From NCBI RefSeq assembly GCF_030517065.1, contig NZ_CP103950.1:992001-1056000 (forward strand): a DNA stretch of 64,000 nucleotides. The letters run 5' to 3'. The first letter of the stretch is position 1, and each line of letters begins with the position of its first letter. The notes under the pieces were generated by a model. It did not search any database, was not told the DNA's origin, and saw nothing but the letters and a program-made list of their open reading frames with translations. Of the stretch, positions 8,496 through 17,047 are shown one piece after another. The position numbers and the translations under genes were made by a program. Source of the stretch: Riemerella columbina. GTDB taxonomy: Bacteria; Bacteroidota; Bacteroidia; Flavobacteriales; Weeksellaceae.

Positions 8496-9350
8496 ATGAA
8501 AACATACGCAGGAATTCCAGAAGAAAATGCCACATTAGACCATTCTAAGGTGATGCTTTTAACGGTGCCTTATGATGGCACTTCCACTTGGGGCAAAGGC
8601 GCGGACAAAGGTCCTGAACTTTTTTTAGATGCCTCAGAAAATATGGAACTTTATGATATAGAAACCGCTTCGGAGCCTTATAAACAAGGCGTTTACCTCG
8701 CTGGTGCAGTTACGGAAGATGCTTCCCCAGAGGCGATGACGGAAGCCGTGTATCAAAAAACCAAAGAACTCCTAAACAACGAGGGTAAATTATTCACGCT
8801 TTTCGGTGGCGAGCATTCCGTTTCTATCGGCTCTATCCGTGCGGTGGGCGAGAAGTTTGAAAACCTAACGGTACTCCAGTTAGACGCCCATACAGACCTA
8901 AGACCAGAGTTCCACGGCTCTACCTCTAACCACGCGTGCGCCGTTTTTGAAGCCCGCCAGAAGCACAATTTGGTGCAAGTGGGCATCCGCTCTTGTGATA
9001 TTGAAGAAATGCAGTATGTACCCGAAGGGCAATGCTTTTGGGCACACCAAATCGCGAAGAAAGAAGACTGGATAGATGATGTTTTAGAAAAAGTTTCGGG
9101 CAATGTGTACATCACCATAGATTTAGATGCGTTTGACCCTGCCATAGCGCCTTCTACGGGTACGCCAGAGCCAGGCGGATTGCAGTGGTATCCTACTTTG
9201 GAACTTCTAAAAAGGGTATTTGAAAAATGCAATGTGGTGGCGTTTGATATCGTGGAGCTGATGGACTCTCCAATGGCAAAACCAACCGCCTTTTTAGCCG
9301 CAAAACTCTATTATAAAATGTTGGCTTATTATCATCAAAGCCAAGGATAA
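8496..9350 (+). CDS. speB: Agmatinase
   Basis: A 284-residue ureohydrolase that cleaves agmatine to putrescine and urea using a dinuclear manganese centre. Metal ligands are visible in GGEHSVSIGS (His, near residue 108), QLDAHTDLRPEF (near residue 129) and TIDLDAFDPA (near residue 207). The length matches bacterial agmatinases. It completes the route begun by the arginine decarboxylase 3 kb upstream. It has its own promoter beyond the repeat array and a terminator directly behind. Related enzymes include formiminoglutamase and guanidinobutyrase; the speA neighbour favours agmatinase. Confidence 0.88.
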   Translation: MKTYAGIPEENATLDHSKVMLLTVPYDGTSTWGKGADKGPELFLDASENMELYDIETASEPYKQGVYLAGAVTEDASPEAMTEAVYQKTKELLNNEGKLFTLFGGEHSVSIGSIRAVGEKFENLTVLQLDAHTDLRPEFHGSTSNHACAVFEARQKHNLVQVGIRSCDIEEMQYVPEGQCFWAHQIAKKEDWIDDVLEKVSGNVYITIDLDAFDPAIAPSTGTPEPGGLQWYPTLELLKRVFEKCNVVAFDIVELMDSPMAKPTAFLAAKLYYKMLAYYHQSQG

Positions 9351-9359
9351 ACCACACCC

Positions 9360-9400
9360 ACAATCCTGAAATGTGCTACCACTTTTCGGGATTGTTTTAA
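9360..9400 (+). terminator. Terminator after speB
   Basis: ACAATCCTGAAA at 9360-9371 pairs with TTTCGGGATTGT at 9384-9395 (one wobble), followed by TTTAAT. Confidence 0.75.
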
Positions 9401-9410
9401 TAAAAAAACG

Positions 9411-9773
9411 ATGAATATAGAAGACATCAGAACCTATGCTCTTGCCAAAGCTGGCGTAACGGAAGGCTTCCCTTTCGGTGATGATATTTTGGTGTTTAAG
9501 GTACAAGGGAAAGTATTCCTATTGGCATTTCTCTCTACTTATCCACTGAAAATTAACCTGAAAACAAACCCCGAATGGAGTGAGGAATTAAGAGCTGAGT
9601 ATTCCGCAATTTATCCAGCCTACCATATGAATAAAAAACATTGGAACACTGTGGAGGCAGAGGATCTTCCGAACGCCTTAGTCCGAGAATTGATAGATCA
9701 TTCTTATCAAGAGGTGGTTAAAAAACTCACGAAAAAGCAACAGCAACATTTGCATTCTCAGAATGGAGAATAA
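9411..9773 (+). CDS. MmcQ/YjbR family protein
   Basis: A 120-residue protein with the YjbR (CyaY-like fold) pattern: VTEGFPFGDDILVFKV at residues 16-31, a FLLAF strand, KINLKTNP, and the late HMNKKHWNTV segment. Members are small double-wing proteins proposed to bind DNA, but no function is established. It sits between the speB terminator and the convergent ribF gene. Confidence 0.85.
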   Translation: MNIEDIRTYALAKAGVTEGFPFGDDILVFKVQGKVFLLAFLSTYPLKINLKTNPEWSEELRAEYSAIYPAYHMNKKHWNTVEAEDLPNALVRELIDHSYQEVVKKLTKKQQQHLHSQNGE

Positions 9774-9827
9774 AGAAATCGCCTTTATTTTTGATGAGAA
9801 GAAAGTTTTTTAGAGGCTGAAATCTAT

Positions 9828-10748
9828 TTAGAATTTAAAATTTTGCGTTCGGATTTTATCATCATCTAATTTTTTGATGAGGTTTTCCAGACCGTCAAAT
9901 TTAATCTCTTCGTGTAGGAAATCTCTAAATTTCACCGTGATGGTTTCGCCATAAATAGAAGCATCAAAATCTAAAATATAAACCTCTACACTCATTTGAG
10001 TACCATTGACAGTAGGATTGGTACCCACGCTGAGCATTCCTTTATAAAGTTGTCCCTGCACCAGAACTTCCACAATATAAGCCCCTTTTTTAGGCAATAA
10101 TTGATGTGGAGGCACCTCAATATTAGCAGTAGGATAGCCTATGGTGCGCCCGATTTTCTTCCCGTGGATCACAGCACCGCTGATGGAATAAGGATAGCCC
10201 AACATCGCATTGGCTTGCAGGATATCGCCTGCCAGTAGCGCATTTCGGATTTTTGTGGAGCTGATATTCTGATTTTCTAAAGCAATGGCTTCCTGTTGCT
10301 CCACTTCAAAACCTAACCGAGGCGCCAGAGCCTTCAATAGCTCAAAATTTCCAGTTTGATTTTTCCCAAAACGGTGGTCGTACCCTACAATAAGGTGTTT
10401 AACTTGCAGTTGGCGTACCAAAATTTGCTCAATAAAATCTTCCGCAGATAGATTTCTAAACGCTTCGGTAAAATCTTGAAGCAGAAAATAATCCATACCA
10501 AAACTTTCCAAAAGCGCCTTTTTTTCATCTAAAGTATTGAGCAGTTGTAGGTCAGATTGAGGCTGAAAAACCAACTTAGGATGTGGCCAAAAAGAGAGAA
10601 TAGCAGACTTTAGATTTTTTTCTTTAGCAATGGTATTCAGTCGTTTAATAAGGCTTTGGTGTCCTAAGTGCACGCCATCAAACATTCCGATGGAGAGGGC
10701 TAAAGGGGTGCTGGGTTGGTATTCAGAAAGCGGATTTATTGTCTTCAT
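9828..10748 (-). CDS. ribF: Bifunctional riboflavin kinase / FAD synthetase
   Basis: A 306-residue enzyme that phosphorylates riboflavin to FMN and adenylylates it to FAD. The N-terminal nucleotidyltransferase domain has GMFDGVHLGHQSLI near residue 22 and YDHRFGKNQTG near residue 125, plus SSTKIRNAL near residue 164. The C-terminal flavokinase domain has GRTIGYPTANI near residue 202 and the GTNPTVNG strand. The length is normal. It is monocistronic, pointing left, with a divergent atpD promoter region to its right. Confidence 0.95.
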   Translation of the reverse strand: MKTINPLSEYQPSTPLALSIGMFDGVHLGHQSLIKRLNTIAKEKNLKSAILSFWPHPKLVFQPQSDLQLLNTLDEKKALLESFGMDYFLLQDFTEAFRNLSAEDFIEQILVRQLQVKHLIVGYDHRFGKNQTGNFELLKALAPRLGFEVEQQEAIALENQNISSTKIRNALLAGDILQANAMLGYPYSISGAVIHGKKIGRTIGYPTANIEVPPHQLLPKKGAYIVEVLVQGQLYKGMLSVGTNPTVNGTQMSVEVYILDFDASIYGETITVKFRDFLHEEIKFDGLENLIKKLDDDKIRTQNFKF

Positions 10749-10849
10749 AATCTATCGTAAAAGTCGTGCTACATAAGGCTTTTTTCTGGGTAGCCGCCTG
10801 CGGTTTTTAATAATATTGCAAATATGATAAAAATCTTTTTCTTTACCAA

Positions 10850-12409
<1,560 letters not shown>

Positions 12410-12452
12410 AATAATCAACGCTTAGCTTGTCTAAGTTTCTAAAGCTAACCAA

Positions 12453-12737
12453 ATGAAAATAAAAATATTAACACCTGAATATGTCGCTTTTGATGGAGAA
12501 GTAGAGTCTGTGCTTCTACCAGGGAAAAATGGGGAGTTTCATATTATGAAAAACCACGCGGCTATTGTATCTTCTCTCTCTGGCGGAAAGGTGAAACTAT
12601 ACACCAACCAAATAGGAGAGCCGTACACTAAGCATTTCTCTAAGGAGACAGAACAAAAAAGCTCTGTTTTTGCATTGCCTATCAAAAGCGGTGTTATAGA
12701 ATTCAATAACGATAAAGGAATTATTCTCTGCGAATAA
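12453..12737 (+). CDS. atpC: F1F0 ATP synthase subunit epsilon
   Basis: A 94-residue protein corresponding to the N-terminal beta-sandwich of epsilon, with LTPEYVAFDGEVESVLLPG at the start and GEFHIMKNHAAIVSSL following. The C-terminal helical hairpin of longer epsilon subunits (about 135 residues) is absent, as is common in Bacteroidota. It follows atpD by 43 bases and ends at a strong terminator. Confidence 0.93.
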   Translation: MKIKILTPEYVAFDGEVESVLLPGKNGEFHIMKNHAAIVSSLSGGKVKLYTNQIGEPYTKHFSKETEQKSSVFALPIKSGVIEFNNDKGIILCE

Positions 12738-12774
12738 AACCTATATTTTTAGAGTTATTTTTATCATCATATCC

Positions 12775-12811
12775 AGCAATCCTAATCTTTTCGGTTAGGA
12801 TTGCTTTTTTA
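12775..12811 (+). terminator. Terminator of atpDC
   Basis: An 11-bp perfect stem (AGCAATCCTAA with TTAGGATTGCT) across a 9-base loop, followed by TTTTTATT. Confidence 0.9.
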
Positions 12812-12841
12812 TTGAGAGACTTTGTTATCAATAATTTAAAC

Positions 12842-12876
12842 AAAAAAAGACCATCCACGCTCTAGGATAGTCTTTT
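12842..12876 (-). terminator. Terminator of the alpha-oxoamine synthase gene
   Basis: On the minus strand AAAAGACTATCC pairs with GGATGGTCTTTT (one wobble) and runs into a U tract. It lies 25 bases past the stop at 12901 and faces the atpC terminator. Confidence 0.8.
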
Positions 12877-12900
12877 ATAATATTAAAAGTGAAGGATACT

Positions 12901-14172
12901 TTAAATCGGTTTGAAAGAGAGACCTTGCTCGGCTAAGAGTTTTTGCTCTTGTTCTTTGTAATAACCTTTCACTAATTTATCGTGAATCGCCTCAAATGCG
13001 GCAATGGTCTCGTTGATTTCAGCATCGGTATGAGAAGCGGTTGGGATAAGCCTCAACAAAATCATTCCCTTAGGAATAACAGGATAAACCACCACCGAAG
13101 TGAAGATACCATAATTTTCACGAAGGTCTTTTACTAATAATGTGGCTTCCACAGGCGTTCCTTCAATGAAAACTGGCGTTACACAAGTGTTCGTATCGCC
13201 TAAATTGAAGCCTTTGGCTTTAAGTCCGCCTTGGAGTTTATTGACATTTTCCCAAAGCTTGGCTTTAATCTCAGGGCGGGTTCTCAATAATTCTAAACGC
13301 TTTAAACCACCAATAACCATCGGCATTGTGAGAGATTTAGCGAAGATTTGAGAACGCATATTGTATTTAAGATAACGGATGATGTCCTTGTTCCCAGCCA
13401 CAAAAGCCCCAAAGCCTGCCATAGATTTCGCAAAGGTAGAAAAATAAACATCAATATCATCTTGGCAACCTTGTTCCTCGCCAGCACCCGCGCCAGTAGC
13501 TCCCAGTGTACCGAAGCCGTGGGCATCATCTACAAGCATTCGGAAGTTGTATTTTTTCTTGAGCGCAGCAATTTCTTTGAGTTTTCCTTGTTGCCCACGC
13601 ATCCCGAAAACGCCCTCTGTAATGAGGAGGATACCGCCACCAGTTTCTTCTGCAACTTTGGTGGCTCTTTGGAGGTTTTTCTCCACGCTTTCTAAATCGT
13701 TATGGCGGAAAGTAAATCTCTTGCCCATATGCAGGCGAACACCATCTACAATACAAGCGTGAGAATCTACATCATAAACGATAACATCATTTTTAGAAAC
13801 CAAAGCGTCGATAATAGACACCATACCTTGGTAACCAAAGTTGAGCAAATAAGCGGCTTCTTTACTAACGAAATCGGCTAATTCTTGCTCTAATTGTTGG
13901 TGGTAAGGTGTTTCTCCAGACATCGCGCGAGCGCCCATAGGGTAGAACATTCCGTACTCTGCGGCAGCTTTGGCATCGGTTTCTTTAACTTCTGGGTGGT
14001 TGCAGAGCCCCAGATAATCATTGGCACTCCAGAAAATCACTTCTTTACCTTGGAATTTCATTCTCGGACCGATGGGACCTTCCAATTTAGGAAATACAAA
14101 ATAGCCCTCGCCATAGTCTGCAAACTGCCCTAATGGCCCAGGATTTTGCTTTATTCTATCAAATATATCCAT
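12901..14172 (-). CDS. Alpha-oxoamine synthase (serine palmitoyltransferase / cysteate acyltransferase type)
   Basis: A 423-residue PLP enzyme of the KBL/BioF/SPT family, which condenses an amino acid with an acyl thioester. Visible are SANDYLGLCNHPEV near residue 49, the cofactor-stacking His in YDVDSHACIVDG near residue 138, VDDAHGFGTLG near residue 214 and the PLP lysine in STFAKSMAGFG near residue 246. The N-terminal extension and 423-residue length fit the Bacteroidota lipid-forming branch better than BioF or Kbl. Flavobacteria make sphingolipids (from serine) or sulfonolipids such as capnine (from cysteate); sequence alone does not decide. It has its own terminator, and a TAAATTTG element at 14201-14208 is a likely promoter. 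Confidence 0.8.
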   Translation of the reverse strand: MDIFDRIKQNPGPLGQFADYGEGYFVFPKLEGPIGPRMKFQGKEVIFWSANDYLGLCNHPEVKETDAKAAAEYGMFYPMGARAMSGETPYHQQLEQELADFVSKEAAYLLNFGYQGMVSIIDALVSKNDVIVYDVDSHACIVDGVRLHMGKRFTFRHNDLESVEKNLQRATKVAEETGGGILLITEGVFGMRGQQGKLKEIAALKKKYNFRMLVDDAHGFGTLGATGAGAGEEQGCQDDIDVYFSTFAKSMAGFGAFVAGNKDIIRYLKYNMRSQIFAKSLTMPMVIGGLKRLELLRTRPEIKAKLWENVNKLQGGLKAKGFNLGDTNTCVTPVFIEGTPVEATLLVKDLRENYGIFTSVVVYPVIPKGMILLRLIPTASHTDAEINETIAAFEAIHDKLVKGYYKEQEQKLLAEQGLSFKPI

Positions 14173-14412
14173 TGATATTGCTTTATTTAAAATTAAGGTA
14201 CAAATTTAATGAAATTTAGGTTAATAGAAAAATATAAATGACCGCCGTATGCATATAAATCTTAACACAAAGATGGCGCGTTCCTCAGCGATGCGTTGAC
14301 TGCGCTGTTACTGGATTGAGCAAGGGAAATTTGGGAAGTTTAGGCTAAAACCTTTGGTAGTCTCACTGAATTAGACTAATTTTGATTTTTTGAACCAAAC
14401 GACCTTTCGGAT

Positions 14413-14877
14413 ATGAATTATCATTTTGTGGCACATCTGCAGATTAGAAAAAATTTGCAAGAAGTCCTAAGAGAAGTCTCTTATGAAAATCTACTGACCA
14501 TACCAGATGGTTTTAATAATAATATTTATTGGAATATAGCCCATTGTGTGGCTACTCAGCAACTTTTGCATTATTATCTTAGCAAAAATTCATTTAGAAT
14601 AGATACTTACTGGATTGAAAAATACAAGAAAGGAACGCTGCCTAATTTTGATATTGCCGAGTCCGAAATTGAAGATTTGAGTTTTCTACTGACAGAAACT
14701 TCCAAAGTGCTGATGAAGGATTATGATGATGGGCTATTCTCAGACTATACGCCATACAGCACCAGTTTTGGTTTAGATTTAAAAAATATTAAAGAAGCCA
14801 TTATCTTTAATAATGCCCACGAAAGTATGCATTATGGCTATATTTTAGCCCAAAAACGCGCGTTAATGATTGATTAA
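14413..14877 (+). CDS. DinB-family four-helix protein
   Basis: A 154-residue protein with the DinB/YfiT layout. The first metal-type histidine is in NIYWNIAHCVATQ near residue 44 and the last pair is in NNAHESMHYGYI near residue 140. Some members are metal-dependent thiol transferases, but no substrate can be assigned here. It is followed 9 bases later by rlmB, so the two are probably co-transcribed. The 240 bases upstream hold no gene. Confidence 0.75.
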   Translation: MNYHFVAHLQIRKNLQEVLREVSYENLLTIPDGFNNNIYWNIAHCVATQQLLHYYLSKNSFRIDTYWIEKYKKGTLPNFDIAESEIEDLSFLLTETSKVLMKDYDDGLFSDYTPYSTSFGLDLKNIKEAIIFNNAHESMHYGYILAQKRALMID

Positions 14878-14886
14878 AACCTCAGA

Positions 14887-15672
14887 ATGAAACCATATTC
14901 CCAAAAACCTCGCTACGAGAAAAAAGATAAAAAAGAAGACTTTATTTTTGGACTTCGTCCAGTGATAGAAGCCTTAGAGGCTGGAAAAACCATCGATAAA
15001 ATTTTCCTTCAAAATGGCTTGCAAGGTCCTATCTATGCAGAATTAAAGGTGCTGATTGCTAAACATCAGCTTCGCCCTAATTATGTACCGATTGAAAAGC
15101 TCAACCGCTTTACCCGAAAAAATCACCAAGGTGTGGTGGCTTTTATCTCGGATATTCCGTTTTATCAGATAGAAACAGTGTTGCCAGAAGTCTTTGAGGC
15201 GGGCAGGATTCCGTTTTTAATCATTTTGGATAGACTGACCGATGTGCGGAATTTCGGTGCTATTGCGAGAACGGCGGAGTGCATTGGCGTTGATGCGATT
15301 ATCATCCCTGAAAAAGGTGCGGCGCCTATCAATTCTGATGCTATTAAGACTTCGGCAGGGGCATTATATAATGTTAAAATCTGTAAGGAGAAAAATTTGG
15401 CACATACCGTAGGTTTTTTACAACAGTCTGGAGTTCTGGTATTTAGCGCTACAGAGAAAGCCGAAAAACTTATTTATGATGTTGATTTTAAAGTGCCAAT
15501 GGCATTGGTGATGGGTAATGAGGAAAAAGGGATTTCTAAGGAAGTGCTTCATCATTCGGATGAGAAAATTAAGTTGCCTATTTTGGGAAAAACGCAATCG
15601 CTCAATGTTTCCGTGGCGTGTGGTGCTATCCTTTATGAAGCGGTTAGGCAGCGCTTGAGCGAACAGCATTAA
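14887..15672 (+). CDS. rlmB: 23S rRNA (guanosine-2'-O)-methyltransferase RlmB family
   Basis: A 261-residue SpoU-class RNA methyltransferase. An N-terminal substrate-binding domain begins DFIFGLRPVIEAL near residue 18. The C-terminal SPOUT knot domain carries the three motifs: LDRLTDVRNFGAIART near residue 114, VMGNEEKGIS near residue 209, and LNVSVACGAILYEAVRQR at the end. It methylates the 2'-OH of a guanosine in the large-subunit rRNA by family knowledge. The lysine-rich first 15 residues are typical of Bacteroidota members. Confidence 0.9.
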   Translation: MKPYSQKPRYEKKDKKEDFIFGLRPVIEALEAGKTIDKIFLQNGLQGPIYAELKVLIAKHQLRPNYVPIEKLNRFTRKNHQGVVAFISDIPFYQIETVLPEVFEAGRIPFLIILDRLTDVRNFGAIARTAECIGVDAIIIPEKGAAPINSDAIKTSAGALYNVKICKEKNLAHTVGFLQQSGVLVFSATEKAEKLIYDVDFKVPMALVMGNEEKGISKEVLHHSDEKIKLPILGKTQSLNVSVACGAILYEAVRQRLSEQH

Positions 15673-15700
15673 TTCTTTAATAGCTATAAAATATCCATAA

Positions 15701-15730
15701 AAAAACTGCCTCTTTGGGCAGTTTCTTTTT
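15701..15730. terminator. Bidirectional terminator between rlmB and ppa
   Basis: AAACTGCC at 15703-15710 pairs with GGCAGTTT at 15717-15724 around a 6-base loop, with A and T runs on either side so that it works for both convergent genes. Confidence 0.85.
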
Positions 15731-16347
15731 TATTTTTCTTCTCCGTAGTTGGTTTTATAATCTTTTAGAGAAGCTTCAATCACTTGTTTGGCGTGTTCTG
15801 CACCATAAGTTTCATCAATTCTGCAAGAGGCTTGCTCGTAAGGTAGATTTTTATAAGTGAGGAAGTAGTGTTTTAGCCTTTGTACTTCAGCTTCTGGAAG
15901 GTCAGAGATGTCTTTCATATGCCCATAAGCTTGGTCGCCCACCATCACTGCAATAATTTTATCATCAGCTTCGCCTTTGTCAATCATTTTAAACCCACCG
16001 ATAGGGATGGCATCCATCAAAAGATTACCCGCGTGGATGTTGTGAGAGCTGAGCACGCAGATGTCCAACGGGTCGTGATCGCCCATAGTAACATCGGTAG
16101 CGCCGCTTTCTATCGCGAGTTTTTTCACTTCTTCATCGCAATAAGTTTGCGGCACAAAGCCATAAAGCGCAGGGATAATGTTAGAAAACTTCTGCGGTCT
16201 ATCTACTTTTAGGTAACCACTTTCTTTGTCCACTTCGTATTTAATGGTGTCAGATGGAACAATTTCCACATAAACGGTCACCACATCTGGTGCTTTTTCG
16301 CCTGCCGAGATGCCGTGCCAAGGGTGTGCTTTGAATTTTGGAATCAT
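15730..16347 (-). CDS. ppa: Inorganic pyrophosphatase (family I)
   Basis: A 205-residue soluble pyrophosphatase that hydrolyses PPi to two phosphates and pulls biosynthetic reactions forward. The metal-binding signature GDHDPLDICVLS near residue 92 has the aspartates of the DxDPxD motif, and YGFVPQTYCDEE near residue 62 supplies the conserved tyrosine. The last 40 residues (ASCRIDETYGAEHAKQVI) are typical of the Bacteroidota form. The next gene on the strand starts upstream within 14 bases. Confidence 0.93.
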   Translation of the reverse strand: MIPKFKAHPWHGISAGEKAPDVVTVYVEIVPSDTIKYEVDKESGYLKVDRPQKFSNIIPALYGFVPQTYCDEEVKKLAIESGATDVTMGDHDPLDICVLSSHNIHAGNLLMDAIPIGGFKMIDKGEADDKIIAVMVGDQAYGHMKDISDLPEAEVQRLKHYFLTYKNLPYEQASCRIDETYGAEHAKQVIEASLKDYKTNYGEEK

Positions 16348-16360
16348 TGTTTTTATATTT

Positions 16361-16870
16361 TTAATTTTTTGTTACTTCTTTTCTTAATAAATCAATAGTT
16401 TCTGTGATAAGGTCTTGTTTTTCTATATATTGTAGCAGAAATACCGTTTTATATTCTTCTAATGTCGCTTTGTCTTGAAGCTGTTCATAGCTGGTTTTCA
16501 ATTGACTTAAAATGCTATTTTTAGCTTCTACAATTGCTTCCCAGAGGTCTTTTTTGATGTAAATTTGTTGAGAGATATTGTATTCAAACTCTTGGTTGAT
16601 GCTCTTTTCTGTGAGGTATAAAAACTCGTGTGGCGCTAAATGATCATTAAAATTTTGAATTAAATACGCTGGCTTTATACGCTCCAAAAAGATGGCCATC
16701 CGCTCATACGCTTGGGTGGGAATGGTTGGTGTTTTCTGTAAACTTAGGAGTTTCAGCTCTTTATTCTTACTCTGCATATAAAAATACACCCACTGCCTCA
16801 ATAAAACTAAAAAAGGCAGCGCTACAATCAGCACAAAGGCATACGGCAAATAAGAAATATAATTTTCCAT
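16361..16870 (-). CDS. DUF7935-like single-pass membrane protein
   Basis: A 169-residue protein starting at MENYISYLPY (ATG 16870; an upstream in-frame ATG at 16888 is less likely). One transmembrane helix spans about residues 6-27, followed by a cytosolic part with the conserved TQAYERMAIFLERIKP motif, EFEYNISQQIYI, and a helical tail. The pattern matches a flavobacterial family of unknown function, DUF7935 as I recall it. It lies 13 bases before ppa on the same strand, an arrangement suggesting co-transcription. Confidence 0.65.
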   Translation of the reverse strand: MENYISYLPYAFVLIVALPFLVLLRQWVYFYMQSKNKELKLLSLQKTPTIPTQAYERMAIFLERIKPAYLIQNFNDHLAPHEFLYLTEKSINQEFEYNISQQIYIKKDLWEAIVEAKNSILSQLKTSYEQLQDKATLEEYKTVFLLQYIEKQDLITETIDLLRKEVTKN

Positions 16871-16987
16871 CTGAAAAAATAGGCACAAATTTAATGATTT
16901 TTTATGAAAAAAGAGTGGGTTGATGGAGGAAATTACTTCAATTGATTTCTCGTACTTAATATTTTTTCTAATTTTCTCTTTTATTTC

Positions 16988-17027
16988 AAAAAAAAACAGC
17001 CCTATACAATAAAGTATAAAGCTGTTT
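16988..17027 (-). terminator. Terminator of norB
   Basis: On the minus strand AAACAGC...TATAC pairs with GTATA...GCTGTTT, with a small internal loop, then a long U run. It starts 20 bases after the norB stop. Confidence 0.75.
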
Positions 17028-17047
17028 TGTATCTGTTTAAATTCAGA

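Noticed and set aside
8255-8533. Minus-strand proteins across the 21-bp repeat
   Set aside because: A stop-free 21-base unit keeps several frames open automatically; there are no start signals, and the frames run into speB antisense.
14173-14412. Hidden gene between the alpha-oxoamine synthase and dinB-like genes
   Set aside because: No frame with a plausible start or protein-like composition; only a possible promoter element at 14201-14208.
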